64,000 nucleotides of DNA from Chitinophaga flava (GCF_003308995.1 NZ_QFFJ01000001.1:1426001-1490000); one strand, 5' to 3'; shown: positions 34,095-43,411, counted from the stretch's first letter. Notes: generated by a model from the letters alone, not told the origin. A program made the numbers and translations.

Positions 34095-36218
34095 TTATTT
34101 CTTCATCCCTAAGTTATACATGGTGAAGGCCCAGATATCCGTAGCCTCATCAATCAGTTTGGAGGTAGGTTTACCTGCCCCATGCCCAGCCTGCGTTTCC
34201 ACGCGGATCAGTACAGGATTGGGGCCGGCATGACTGGCCTGCAGTGTGGCCGCAAACTTAAAGGAGTGTGCCGGCACTACACGGTCATCATGATCTGCAG
34301 TGGTCACCATCGTTGCCGGATAAGAAACACCAGCCTTCAGATTATGCAGTGGAGAATATTTGATCAGATATTTAAAATCTGCTGCATGATCACTGCTACC
34401 ATATTCCGTAGCCCATGCCCAGCCAATGGTGAACTTCTGGAAACGCAGCATATCCATCACCCCTACCGCAGGCAAAGCTACTTTAAAGAGGTCCGGACGC
34501 TGTGTCATACAGGCACCTACCAGCAGGCCTCCGTTGGAACCGCCGCGGATCGCTATTTTGGAAGGATTGGTGTACTTGGTTTTTACCAGGTATTCAGCAG
34601 CACCGATGAAGTCATCAAATACATTTTGTTTCTTCTCTTTCATACCGGCCTGGTGCCAGGCTTCTCCATATTCACTGCCTCCGCGAAGCGCTACTACCGC
34701 GTAGGTACCACCCTGCTCCATAAAATACAGATTAGATACACTGAAGCCAGGTGTCTGCGGAATATTAAAACCACCATAACCATAGATCAGCACAGGATTG
34801 TTACCGTTGTTTTTCAGGCCCTTTTTGGAAGACAGGAACATCGGCACTTTGGTACCATCTTTACTGGTGAAAAACACCTGTTTTGTTTCATAATCATCCG
34901 GGTTAAATTTCACCTCTGCTTTGCTATACAGCGTGGATTTTCCCTGTTTGATATCATACTTATATATTGTGGTAGGTGTTACGTAGGAAGTATAGGTATA
35001 AAACAGTTCCTGATCTTCCTTCTTCCCATCAAAACCAGTGGCAGAGCCTATGCCAGGCAGCTTGATATCCTGTTCCAGCTTGCCTTTGTAGTCGTATTGA
35101 AATACGCGGGTGGAGGCGTCCTTCAGATAAGACACAAATAATTTTCCACCGGCATTACCCACGTTTTGCAATGCCTCTTTCTTTTCAGGTACAATTGTTT
35201 TCCAGTTTTCTTCCGCCGGATGAGCCGGATCAATCAGTACTATTTTATAGTTGGGTGCGTGATGATTGGTGCTCACCAGCAGACTTCCGCCATCGTTGTC
35301 AATTACAGAAGGTTCGTGCTCAAATCCTTTTACCAGCAGGGAAAAGGAAGTCTGTGCAGGGTTCTGCAGATCACGATACCACAGCTCTTTGCCGGAAGTA
35401 CCTTCTGAAGTGGAGAGAATAAGGAAACGTTCATCTTCGGTTACGCTCACGCCGGCAGAACGAAGCGGATGATCTTTATCCACGTATATCAGTTCATCCT
35501 GGTCTTGTGTAGTACCTATTTTATGATAGTATACTTTCTGGAACTCATTCTTTTTAGAGAGTTTGCCTTGTTCATCCGGTTTGTCATAGCGGCTGTAGTA
35601 GAAGCCATTACCTCTCCAGGAAAGTCCGCTGAACTTGATCCATTCCAGTTTATCGGACAGCAGTTGGCGGGTGGCGACGTCCATTACATAACCTTCCTGC
35701 CAGTCGGAGCCCGCTTTGGCGATCAGGTAGGCTGCATATTTCCCGTCTTTGGAGAAGGAGAGGTTGCCCAGGGCGGTAGTACCTGCGGCAGATAATTTGT
35801 TAGGATCGATAAATACTTCCGGAGTACCACCAGGTGTAGCAGAGCGGTAAAGAGCAGCCTGATTCTGCAGGCCATCATTTTTAAAGAAGTAATAATAATT
35901 ACCGTGTTTTACCGGAGCACCGGTCTTGGGATAGTTCCACAGTTCTTCCAGTCTCTTTTTAATATCTGCACGGAAAGGGATGGTAGAGAGATAATCCTGA
36001 GTCACTTTGTTTTCCGCATCTACCCAGGCTTTTGTTTCAGCGCTATGATCATCTTCGAGCCAGCGATAAGGGTCTGGGATCCGGGTACCGTGATAATCGT
36101 CTACTGTGTCTATTTTTTTTGCAATGGGATATTGCAGCTTCATTTGTTGTGCTATTCCTTCCATAGTCATTAAACTCATGCTTAAGATCAACCAACTCTT
36201 ATTAGTCTTTTTCAACAT
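34095..36218 (-). CDS. Prolyl endopeptidase (S9A), exported
   Basis: A 707-residue prolyl oligopeptidase that cleaves short peptides after Pro. A signal peptide (SMSLMTMEGIAQQ) suggests a periplasmic place. The N-terminal segment DYHGTRIPDPYRWLEDDHS is the S9A signature, followed by a seven-bladed propeller that excludes large proteins. The hydrolase domain has the nucleophile in RGGSNGGLL (Ser561), the acid in DHDDRVVPAHS and the His near the end in QAGHGAGK. All catalytic residues appear present. It is a second, distinct S9 enzyme in the window besides that at 16059. Confidence 0.95.
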   Translation of the reverse strand: MLKKTNKSWLILSMSLMTMEGIAQQMKLQYPIAKKIDTVDDYHGTRIPDPYRWLEDDHSAETKAWVDAENKVTQDYLSTIPFRADIKKRLEELWNYPKTGAPVKHGNYYYFFKNDGLQNQAALYRSATPGGTPEVFIDPNKLSAAGTTALGNLSFSKDGKYAAYLIAKAGSDWQEGYVMDVATRQLLSDKLEWIKFSGLSWRGNGFYYSRYDKPDEQGKLSKKNEFQKVYYHKIGTTQDQDELIYVDKDHPLRSAGVSVTEDERFLILSTSEGTSGKELWYRDLQNPAQTSFSLLVKGFEHEPSVIDNDGGSLLVSTNHHAPNYKIVLIDPAHPAEENWKTIVPEKKEALQNVGNAGGKLFVSYLKDASTRVFQYDYKGKLEQDIKLPGIGSATGFDGKKEDQELFYTYTSYVTPTTIYKYDIKQGKSTLYSKAEVKFNPDDYETKQVFFTSKDGTKVPMFLSSKKGLKNNGNNPVLIYGYGGFNIPQTPGFSVSNLYFMEQGGTYAVVALRGGSEYGEAWHQAGMKEKKQNVFDDFIGAAEYLVKTKYTNPSKIAIRGGSNGGLLVGACMTQRPDLFKVALPAVGVMDMLRFQKFTIGWAWATEYGSSDHAADFKYLIKYSPLHNLKAGVSYPATMVTTADHDDRVVPAHSFKFAATLQASHAGPNPVLIRVETQAGHGAGKPTSKLIDEATDIWAFTMYNLGMKK

Positions 36219-36315
36219 GCCTATATTTTTTAAAAAAATTCGCTACTTTGTTTGATTAAAATTAAATATTTAGGTTAATTCATCAGATAACTGTTAGAAA
36301 ACAATTGCAAAATGT

Positions 36316-36323
36316 TATTTTTG
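36316..36323 (+). promoter_or_regulatory. Bacteroidota -7 box (TATTTTTG)
   Basis: Exact TAnnTTTG match, 32 bases before the pfkA start codon. Confidence 0.55.
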
Positions 36324-36355
36324 TGCGCCTTTAAGATATTTTTTTAGCAATTTAT

Positions 36356-37336
36356 ATGAAAAAATTGAACAACATTGCAGTCCTTACATCAGGCGGAGAT
36401 GCTCCGGGCATGAACGCAGCTGTTCGCGCCGTTGTAAGAACGGGCATTTATCATCAGCTGAATGTGTTCGGCGTCATGTATGGATATAGGGGAATTCTGA
36501 AGAATGAAATCTTCCCGATGGAATCCAAATCAGTTGCCAACATCATTCAACGAGGGGGCACCATCTTAAAGACCGCCCGGTGCAAAGAGTTCTATGAATA
36601 TGAAGGGCGAAAAAAGGCTTATGAGAATCTGAAAAAGCACAACATTGACGGATTGATAGTGATAGGGGGAGATGGTTCGTTTAATGGTGCGCAGAAATTC
36701 AGCCAGGAATTTGACATTCCCTGTATAGGCTTGCCTGGTACTATTGATAAGGACATTGCAGGTACTGATTTCACGATTGGCTTTGACACCGCAGTGAACA
36801 CTGCAATCGAAGCCATTGACAAAATCAGGGATACTGCAGATGCGCATGACCGGCTGTTTGTAATCGAGGTAATGGGCCGTGATGCCGGTTACATCGCTTT
36901 ACACAGTGGTATTGCCACCGGTGCCGAGCATATTATGATGCCCGAGCGTAAAACCGAATTAAACGACATTATTGAAGAACTGCAGGCCAACGAACGCCGC
37001 AAAAAACTGGTAAATCTGATCGTAGTAGCCGAAGGTGACGACACCGGAGGCGCCAATGAAGTAGCACGCCGCATTAAAGAAACCTGTCCGCAACTGGATA
37101 CCAGAGTATGTATCCTCGGACATATCCAAAGAGGTGGATCCCCCACCTGTACAGACCGTATCCTGGCCAGCCGTATGGGCTATGCCGCTGTAGACGCCCT
37201 CCTCGAAGGCATTCACAATGTCATGATCGGGATCGTAAACGACAAGATCCATTATACCCCCCTGGACAAGGCTGTTAAAGCCAAACAGGAAATTGACCCC
37301 GAATGGTTTAAGATTGTTAAAATTCTTGCGAGTTAA
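36356..37336 (+). CDS. pfkA: ATP-dependent 6-phosphofructokinase
   Basis: Phosphorylates fructose 6-phosphate to the 1,6-bisphosphate in glycolysis. The 326 residues match bacterial PfkA. Conserved parts are TSGGDAPGMNAAVRAVVR (ATP binding), IGGDGSFNGA, PGTIDKDIAGTDFTIGFDTA (catalytic Asp), EVMGRDAGYIA and LGHIQRGGSPTCTDR. The Gly at the ATP/PPi-deciding GGDG position supports ATP use. It is followed after 12 bases by pyruvate kinase, so the two irreversible glycolytic kinases form an operon. Confidence 0.97.
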   Translation: MKKLNNIAVLTSGGDAPGMNAAVRAVVRTGIYHQLNVFGVMYGYRGILKNEIFPMESKSVANIIQRGGTILKTARCKEFYEYEGRKKAYENLKKHNIDGLIVIGGDGSFNGAQKFSQEFDIPCIGLPGTIDKDIAGTDFTIGFDTAVNTAIEAIDKIRDTADAHDRLFVIEVMGRDAGYIALHSGIATGAEHIMMPERKTELNDIIEELQANERRKKLVNLIVVAEGDDTGGANEVARRIKETCPQLDTRVCILGHIQRGGSPTCTDRILASRMGYAAVDALLEGIHNVMIGIVNDKIHYTPLDKAVKAKQEIDPEWFKIVKILAS

Positions 37337-37348
37337 AAAATAAGACTT

Positions 37349-38836
37349 ATGAGTACAAAGGATCTTTCGAAATACTATCACAAGCAGATGGACAATGCTG
37401 CCGGTAGAGCACACTCTTCCCGCAAAACAAAAATCGTTGCCACTGTAGGCCCTGCCAGTGATACCTATGAACAATTGCTGGCATTAGTGAAAGCGGGCGT
37501 GAACGTGTTCCGCCTCAACTTCTCTCACGGCTCGCACGAGGATAAACTGCGGATCATCGAATACATCCGTCAGATCAACAAAACCGAACCTTACAACGTA
37601 GCCATCCTCGGAGATCTGCAAGGACCCAAACTCCGTGTTGGCGAAATTGAAAATAACGCCCTCCCGCTGGTAAAAGGTGATATCCTCACCTTTATCAACG
37701 AAAAAGTAGTTGGTACCAAAGAAAAAATCTACGTTTCCTACCCCGATCTGTATAAAGATCTCAAACCAGGACAGAAAATTCTGCTGGACGATGGTAAAAT
37801 CGAAACCGTAGTAAAAGAAATCACGGCTTCCGGCGAAATCAAAGCCGAAGTATCACTGCCAGGCGTACTGTCTTCCAAAAAAGGCTTTAACCTGCCCGAT
37901 ACCAAAGTATCCCTGCCTGCCCTGACAGAAAAGGATATTGTGGACCTCGAGTTCATTATCGACCAGGAACTGGACTGGGTAGCCCTGTCTTTCGTTAGAA
38001 GCGTAAAAGACCTGAGCGACCTGCGCAAACGCCTGGAAGCACGGAACTCTAAAATAAAAGTGATCTCCAAGATCGAAAAACCGGAAGCCATCCAGAACCT
38101 GAAAGAAATCATCTGGGAAAGTGATGGCGTTATGATCGCCCGTGGTGACCTCGGTGTGGAACTGCCGGTAGAACAGATCCCGATGATCCAGAAAGATATC
38201 ATCCGCAAATGTATCCACCGTGCGAAACCCGTTATCGTGGCTACACAGATGATGGAAAGTATGATGGACCGCACCCGTCCTAACCGTAGCGAAATCACCG
38301 ACGTGGCCAACGCCGTACTGGAAGGCTCCGACGCGGTAATGCTCAGCGGTGAAACAGCTACCGGACAATTCCCTGAACTGGTGATCCAGACCATGAATAA
38401 AATCATTCAGGAAGTGGAAAAAGAAGCGATCATCTACAACCGTAACCTGATCCCGCATCGCCACTCTCCTACCTTCCTCAGCGACGCACTCTGCTACAAC
38501 GCTTGTAAAATCGCTGAAGACCTGGACGCTGACGCCCTCATCGGTATGACCCAAAGCGGTTACACCGGCTTTATGCTGAGCAGCTACCGTCCTCGTTCTC
38601 CGCTCTACGTATTTACCAAAGAAAGAACACTGGTAAACCAGCTGAGCCTCAGCTGGGGTGTACGCGCCTTCTACTACGAAGAAGAAGAAAGCCTTGATGA
38701 CATCGTTTTCGATCAGATCAATATTCTGAAAGAAAGAGGCTTTATCAAAGTTGGAGATGTATGCGTAAACACCGGTAGCACGCCTGTAAAACTGCATCTG
38801 CCTACCAACATGCTCAAGATTACCAGAGTAGAATAG
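37349..38836 (+). CDS. pyk: Pyruvate kinase
   Basis: Converts phosphoenolpyruvate and ADP to pyruvate and ATP. It is 495 residues with a short N-terminal tail (about 25 residues, DLSKYYHKQMDN) before the barrel. Signatures are ATVGPASDTYEQL, FRLNFSHGSHEDK, DLQGPKLRVGE, ISKIEKPEAIQN with the catalytic Lys, MIARGDLGVELP and TQMMESM. The C-terminal allosteric domain (about 370-495) is present. The start lies 12 bases after pfkA. A perfect palindromic terminator follows. Confidence 0.97.
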   Translation: MSTKDLSKYYHKQMDNAAGRAHSSRKTKIVATVGPASDTYEQLLALVKAGVNVFRLNFSHGSHEDKLRIIEYIRQINKTEPYNVAILGDLQGPKLRVGEIENNALPLVKGDILTFINEKVVGTKEKIYVSYPDLYKDLKPGQKILLDDGKIETVVKEITASGEIKAEVSLPGVLSSKKGFNLPDTKVSLPALTEKDIVDLEFIIDQELDWVALSFVRSVKDLSDLRKRLEARNSKIKVISKIEKPEAIQNLKEIIWESDGVMIARGDLGVELPVEQIPMIQKDIIRKCIHRAKPVIVATQMMESMMDRTRPNRSEITDVANAVLEGSDAVMLSGETATGQFPELVIQTMNKIIQEVEKEAIIYNRNLIPHRHSPTFLSDALCYNACKIAEDLDADALIGMTQSGYTGFMLSSYRPRSPLYVFTKERTLVNQLSLSWGVRAFYYEEEESLDDIVFDQINILKERGFIKVGDVCVNTGSTPVKLHLPTNMLKITRVE

Positions 38837-38852
38837 TATTCACAACGATTTT

Positions 38853-38898
38853 AATAAATAAAACGGGAGTAGTGATCACTACTCCCGTTTTATTTATT
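38853..38898. terminator. Palindromic bidirectional terminator, pyk / MFS
   Basis: Two 23-base arms are exact complements (AATAAATAAAACGGGAGTAG ...). A-rich and T-rich ends suit termination in both directions. The right arm contains the stop codon (38894-38896) of the convergent MFS gene. Confidence 0.85.
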
Positions 38899-40051
38899 TC
38901 TTTTTGTAAGTCGCCAGGTAGATGACCAGCGCTATCAGAATCAGCGTAGTACCCGCCACACATACTCCGTTCCATTTCCCTACAGACCACACCCACAGGC
39001 CAATTCCCGAACCCAGTGAAGTTCCGATAAAACTAGCCGTCATAAATACGGTATTGAGGCGGTTGCGGGCTTCCGGCTGCAATGCATAAATACGGGTCTG
39101 ATTGGATACATGTATCCCCTGCAATCCAAGATCTATCGCAATGATGCCAATGATGATTCCGATGATGTTTGCCTGGAAGAAATAAAACATCCCATAACCG
39201 GCCAGGAGAAAGATGATCCCGTAGCCAATTGCGATCCGGGGATTCTTCTTATCAGCAATGCGGCCTACCAGCGGGGCGCCCAATGCTCCGGCAGCAGCTG
39301 CCAGCCCCATCAGCCCGATCTGCTCACTGGTATATCCGAAAGGTTTGTCTGAAAGCAGGAATACCACCGTAGTCCAGAACATACCAAACATCGCAAAACA
39401 ACAGGCGTTGATAGCAGACGCTTCCCGCAGCATGGGCTGCTCACGGATCAGCGTTCCCAGCGATTTCATCAGATCACCATAACTACCGCCGAACTTAGGC
39501 TGGCTTTTAGGGAAAGAGAACAACATAATCACTACCAGCAACAAACTGATACCTGCTGCAATCCAGAACATCGCTCTCCAGCCCAGATGATGACCCACTA
39601 TACCGCTGAGTGTTCTGGAGAGCAGAATCCCTACCAGCAAACCACTCATAATGGTACCTATTACCTTGCCTCTGTTGGCAGCGTCCGAAAGATTGGCAGC
39701 CAACGGCAAAATCAATTGCGGTACCACTGAGGTAAAACCAATCAGTAATCCGGTGATTTTAAGCATGGTAATGTTCTGGGAGAAACCTGCAGCTGTCAAA
39801 GCCAGCACGGCAGTAAATGTCATGACAATGATCTGTCCCTTACGCTCCAGCTTGTCGCCCAGTGGCACACAAAACAGCAGTCCCAGCGCATAACCTACCT
39901 GTGTAAAAAAAGTTACCTGTCCGGCATTACTTTCGGAGACACCGAATTCTTCACTCATCAATACCAGCAAAGGCTGGCTGTAATAAATATTCGCAACGAT
40001 GAGCCCTGTGCACAGGGCCATAACCATAATATTCCATCTGCTTAAAGCCAT
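38894..40051 (-). CDS. MFS transporter
   Basis: A 385-residue major facilitator with twelve predicted helices. The first half has NIYYSQPLLVLM and the loop LGDKLERKGQIIVM (the conserved motif between helices 2 and 3, here GDKLERKG). The second half repeats it as VGRIADKKNPRIAI. The sequence is closest in style to Bcr/CflA-NarK-like or YdeG-type efflux permeases; the substrate is unknown. I chose the ATG at 40051, directly before helix 1; an upstream ATG at 40099 would add 16 residues without a membrane signal. It is divergent from the aldehyde dehydrogenase gene. Confidence 0.85.
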   Translation of the reverse strand: MALSRWNIMVMALCTGLIVANIYYSQPLLVLMSEEFGVSESNAGQVTFFTQVGYALGLLFCVPLGDKLERKGQIIVMTFTAVLALTAAGFSQNITMLKITGLLIGFTSVVPQLILPLAANLSDAANRGKVIGTIMSGLLVGILLSRTLSGIVGHHLGWRAMFWIAAGISLLLVVIMLFSFPKSQPKFGGSYGDLMKSLGTLIREQPMLREASAINACCFAMFGMFWTTVVFLLSDKPFGYTSEQIGLMGLAAAAGALGAPLVGRIADKKNPRIAIGYGIIFLLAGYGMFYFFQANIIGIIIGIIAIDLGLQGIHVSNQTRIYALQPEARNRLNTVFMTASFIGTSLGSGIGLWVWSVGKWNGVCVAGTTLILIALVIYLATYKKK

Positions 40052-40148
40052 ATAACCGATTCTTTTGGAGTGGCAAAGATACATAAAGGAACCTGGCATT
40101 ACCGATTTCCTTATGATGGACGGGCGAGAGCGTTTGACATGAAATGGC

Positions 40149-40156
40149 TAAATTTG
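40149..40156 (+). promoter_or_regulatory. Bacteroidota -7 box (TAAATTTG)
   Basis: Exact TAnnTTTG match, 39 bases before the aldehyde dehydrogenase start. A TTTG lies 12 bases upstream, which is closer than usual. Confidence 0.5.
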
Positions 40157-40195
40157 TGATTATTTTACTGCTTACAGGGCTAAAAGGTTACTGCT

Positions 40196-41551
40196 ATGTT
40201 TACAAGTATCAATCCTTTCACACAGGAAACCATTGCTGAGTATACACCACATACCCAGGCGGAAATAGAACAGAAATTACAAAGAGGAGAAAGAGCCTAT
40301 CGTCAGTTGCTGGAGACGCCGCTGGAGCAGCGCCGTCAGTGGATGATGCAGGTAGCTTCTTCCCTCAGAAAAAATGCGACGGCCCACGCCACCCTCATCA
40401 CGCAGGAGATGGGAAAAACCCTGAAGGAAGCGAAGGCAGAAGTGCTGAAATGCGCCTCCTCCGCAGAATATTTCGCAGAACATATCGCTGAAATGCTGGA
40501 GCCCCGGCCTATACAGTCGGATGCTTATAAAAGTTATGTCAGCTATGAGCCTAAAGGTATCATTCTGGCTATCATGCCATGGAACTTCCCCTACTGGCAG
40601 GTATTCCGCTTTGCGATTCCCAACATTCTCGCCGGCAATACCGGCCTGCTGAAACATGCGAGCAATGTAAGCGGTTGTTCACTGGCCATTGAACAGGTTT
40701 TTATGGAATCCGGATTTCCGGAAGGTACTTTCCAGTCCTTACTGGTGTCTTCCAAAGACCTGGAACCGATTGTGGCTGATCCGCGTATCCAGGGGGTAAC
40801 CCTTACCGGCAGCACGCCCGCGGGTAAAAGTGTGGCCGCACTGGCAGGCAAATACCTGAAGAAAACAGTATTGGAACTGGGTGGCAGCGATCCTTTTATC
40901 GTATTAAAGGATGCTGACCTGGAAGCCGCTGCCAAAACCGCCGTACAAGGCCGTATGCAGAATGCCGGCCAGTCCTGTATCGCAGCCAAACGCTGGATCG
41001 TGGAAAAAGAAATAGTACCCGCCTTCACCGCGGAAGTACGCCGCCTGCTGGAAAACATGCAACAGGGAGACCCCATGCAGGATACCACCTCCATGGGCCC
41101 GATGGCTCGTACTGACCTGGCAGAAGACCTTGACAGGCAGCTCCAGGAATCTATCAGCCAGGGAGCCAGACTGGAGTTGGGCGGTACCTATGAAGGATGT
41201 AACTTCGCGCCCACCCTGCTCACCGGGGTCACCAACGATATGACTGCTTTTAAGGAAGAAACTTTTGGCCCGCTGGCCGTTATTATAGAAGCTGCCAACG
41301 AAGACGAAGCCATCGCATTAGCCAACGAAACCGACTTCGGTTTAGGTTCCGCCCTCTGGACCAGCGACCTCGACAAAGCCGCCCACCTCGCCACACGGAT
41401 CGAAAGCGGCAACGTCTTTATCAATGCCATGGTACGCTCCGATGCCCGTCTGCCCTTTGGTGGCGTAAAACAATCCGGATACGGCAGAGAACTATCACTG
41501 GAAGGCACACACGAATTTCTAAATGTCAAAACTGTTTATATACAACAATAG
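40196..41551 (+). CDS. NAD(P)-dependent succinate-semialdehyde dehydrogenase-like enzyme
   Basis: Aldehyde dehydrogenase superfamily, 451 residues. Catalytic residues are Glu227 in VLELGGSDPF and Cys261 in NAGQSCIAAK, and the cofactor-binding IMPWNFPYWQVFR (with the conserved Asn) and LTGSTPAGKSVA are present. The short length and the segment MVRSDARLPFGGVKQSGYGRE match the GabD/Sad group, so succinate semialdehyde is the likeliest substrate, but related aldehydes are possible. A 28-base inverted repeat begins right after the stop. Confidence 0.88.
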   Translation: MFTSINPFTQETIAEYTPHTQAEIEQKLQRGERAYRQLLETPLEQRRQWMMQVASSLRKNATAHATLITQEMGKTLKEAKAEVLKCASSAEYFAEHIAEMLEPRPIQSDAYKSYVSYEPKGIILAIMPWNFPYWQVFRFAIPNILAGNTGLLKHASNVSGCSLAIEQVFMESGFPEGTFQSLLVSSKDLEPIVADPRIQGVTLTGSTPAGKSVAALAGKYLKKTVLELGGSDPFIVLKDADLEAAAKTAVQGRMQNAGQSCIAAKRWIVEKEIVPAFTAEVRRLLENMQQGDPMQDTTSMGPMARTDLAEDLDRQLQESISQGARLELGGTYEGCNFAPTLLTGVTNDMTAFKEETFGPLAVIIEAANEDEAIALANETDFGLGSALWTSDLDKAAHLATRIESGNVFINAMVRSDARLPFGGVKQSGYGRELSLEGTHEFLNVKTVYIQQ

Positions 41552-41556
41552 GATTT

Positions 41557-41631
41557 AGGAATTTATGGATTTTGGGATTGGGGAGCTTGGAAATACCAAT
41601 AAATCCCCAACCTCAAAATCCATAAATCCCT
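41557..41631. repeat. Inverted repeat between co-directional genes
   Basis: Arms 41557-41584 and 41604-41631 match at 25 of 28 positions; the 19-base loop has a small TTGG-AAATA-CCAA hairpin. Short related units (GGATTT and its complement) flank it. It differs in sequence from that at 1116-1194 but has the same layout. Confidence 0.65.
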
Positions 41632-41658
41632 GAACCCCTCAATTTCTAAATCTGTAAA

Positions 41659-42621
41659 ATGACCACGTCCCTTAAAAGAGAACGATATACTCCCTATATC
41701 ACCTTCTCCCGTAAAGAATGGGCAGAAACCAGCAGCGGCGCACTGTTGCAGCTGCAGGATTATTACGACCTGGAACAGCTGCATGGTATGAACGAACCAC
41801 TCACACAGGAAGAAATCACGCAGATATATCTGCCCCTGGCACATCTGCTCAACCTGTACGTGAAATCATCTCAACAGCTGCATAAAGCCACCAGCAACTT
41901 CCTCGGCAGCCAGGCCATGAAAGTACCTTATATCATCGGTATCGCCGGCAGCGTAGCCGTAGGCAAAAGCACCACCGCACGCGTGTTACAACGTCTGCTC
42001 CAGGCATGGCCCGACCATCCGCGCGTAGACCTCGTCACCACCGACGGTTTCCTTTATCCCAACAAAACACTGGATGCCAATAGCCTGATGAATAGAAAAG
42101 GCTTTCCGGAAAGTTATGATATCAAAAGGCTCATCCATTTCCTCGCAGATGTAAAATCAGGTAAGGAAAGAGTAGCCGCCCCACTCTATTCCCACCTGGA
42201 ATATGATGTGCTGCCTGGCCAGCTGCAATGGATAGAACAACCCGATATCGTGATTGTAGAAGGTGTAAACGTATTGCAGGTAAAACCACAGCAACAACAA
42301 CAAAAAGATCCGGCCGTTTTCGTATCTGATTTTTTTGATTTCTCCATCTATGTAGATGCCGCCGAAAAAGATATCCGCAAATGGTATATCTCCCGCTTCG
42401 AATCCCTGCGGGCTACCGCTTTCCAAAACCCGGAATCTTTCTTCCACCGCTATGCACACCTCTCCGATACTGCTACCGTGGAACTGGCCACCCAGATATG
42501 GGAAGATATCAACAAACCTAACCTTGAGCAAAACATCGCACCCACCAGATACCGCGCCAGTCTGATACTGGAAAAAGGACATCATCATTTTGTGCAGTCT
42601 GTGAAACTCCGCAAAACATAA
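41659..42621 (+). CDS. coaA: Type I pantothenate kinase
   Basis: First step of coenzyme A synthesis: ATP-dependent phosphorylation of pantothenate. It has 320 residues. The P-loop GSVAVGKS is at residues 97-104, followed by VDLVTTDGFLYPN with the catalytic Asp, RKGFPESYD, and IVEGVNVLQ. The C-terminal ISRFESLRATAF and TRYRASLILEKGHHH segments fit CoaA. It is downstream of an intergenic inverted repeat and is followed by a dispersed repeat and a strong terminator. Confidence 0.96.
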   Translation: MTTSLKRERYTPYITFSRKEWAETSSGALLQLQDYYDLEQLHGMNEPLTQEEITQIYLPLAHLLNLYVKSSQQLHKATSNFLGSQAMKVPYIIGIAGSVAVGKSTTARVLQRLLQAWPDHPRVDLVTTDGFLYPNKTLDANSLMNRKGFPESYDIKRLIHFLADVKSGKERVAAPLYSHLEYDVLPGQLQWIEQPDIVIVEGVNVLQVKPQQQQQKDPAVFVSDFFDFSIYVDAAEKDIRKWYISRFESLRATAFQNPESFFHRYAHLSDTATVELATQIWEDINKPNLEQNIAPTRYRASLILEKGHHHFVQSVKLRKT

Positions 42622-42657
42622 CTGTGATTTTTGTGATGATGATGATAATCCTGATGA
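42620..42657 (+). repeat. Dispersed intergenic repeat, copy 4
   Basis: AACTGTGATTTTTGTGATGA ... TCCTGATGA, overlapping the last bases of coaA. About 30 of 36 positions match the copy at 4102. Confidence 0.65.
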
Positions 42658-42778
42658 GCGGAGATTGGGATAGAAAATTGAAGTGAAGATTTTTTGGGGA
42701 TGATTTTTTCGAAGATGACTTTTAATGTGGATGAAGACACTAAGAACATCTATCTAAAACCATCGGCGCATAAAAACT

Positions 42779-42824
42779 AAAACAAAAGACCCATTGATAT
42801 TGACATCAATGGGTCTTTTGTTTT
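42779..42824. terminator. Terminator between coaA and the T6SS locus
   Basis: Perfect 20-base stem (AAAACAAAAGACCCATTGAT) with a 6-base loop. The A/T-rich ends would allow termination of coaA (plus strand) and of the tssD1 operon (minus strand). Confidence 0.8.
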
Positions 42825-42833
42825 TAATAATTT

Positions 42834-42939
42834 GCTTATATCTACATGATCAGAAGAATCTGCAAAATCATATGAATCAATGTTCCGCTTATATCTCCGT
42901 GATCAGAAGCATCAGCAAAATCATATGAATCAACGTTCA
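42834..42939 (-). repeat. Tandem pair of 53-base repeats (dispersed family, copy 5)
   Basis: Two adjacent 53-base units (42834-42886 and 42887-42939), differing at about eight positions, each containing GATCAGAAG, CAAAATCATATGAATCAA. On the minus strand they align with the copies at 4102, 19032, 21111 and 42620. They fill most of the space before tssD1's stop. Confidence 0.75.
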
Positions 42940-42958
42940 TATTAATCAGCGGCTATAA

Positions 42959-43345
42959 TTATACCCACTCATTAACATGTTTAGCGTTGCCCATGCTAAT
43001 TTCACGGGCAGAAATGGTAAAGGTGATTACCATAGGGTTTTTGTTTTCGTAGTCGAAAGACTCTTCAAACTTTACCAGGTAACCTTCTCTGAATTCCAGT
43101 GTTTTTAATTTGGAATCCGTATCTCTTTTGTAGAAAGTGATGGTACCGTCTTTTCTTTCGAAATTGTTTACCATCCATTCAAAGAGATCTGTTTTACCAG
43201 TAGATTCTACTGTCATTCTGATACGACCACCGCGGGTGATAGCAGAAGGACGTCCAGTAGCATCAGTTTCCTGGTTGAGATCGTAGGAGACATGTTGAAC
43301 ATTGTAGTTCTCTCCATTTACTGTAAAGACTGATTTGAAAGACAT
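42959..43345 (-). CDS. tssD: T6SS Hcp tube protein TssD (first copy)
   Basis: Hcp-like tube subunit of the Bacteroidota T6SS, 128 residues. It stacks as hexamers inside the sheath and is shot out. Features are the N-terminal MSFKSVFTVNGENYNVQHVSYDLNQETD and the RPSAITRGGRIRMTVES segment, then DGTITFYKRDTDSKLKTLEF and VITFTISARE, all typical of the family. It is about 45% like the second copy at 58049 by eye. It is last in the tssG-tssN-tssK-tssO run but has its own -7 box, so it is probably expressed more strongly than the rest. Confidence 0.92.
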   Translation of the reverse strand: MSFKSVFTVNGENYNVQHVSYDLNQETDATGRPSAITRGGRIRMTVESTGKTDLFEWMVNNFERKDGTITFYKRDTDSKLKTLEFREGYLVKFEESFDYENKNPMVITFTISAREISMGNAKHVNEWV

Positions 43346-43411
43346 GTTCGGGTTAATTTTTAAGGTTACAATAAAGAAAAATACCTATTAAAAAGGAAAA
43401 AGTATGAGCTT

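Noticed and set aside
42834..42939. Possible CRISPR remnant
   Set aside because: Only two directly adjacent repeats with no spacers, and related copies are scattered through the window; a dispersed repeat explains it better.
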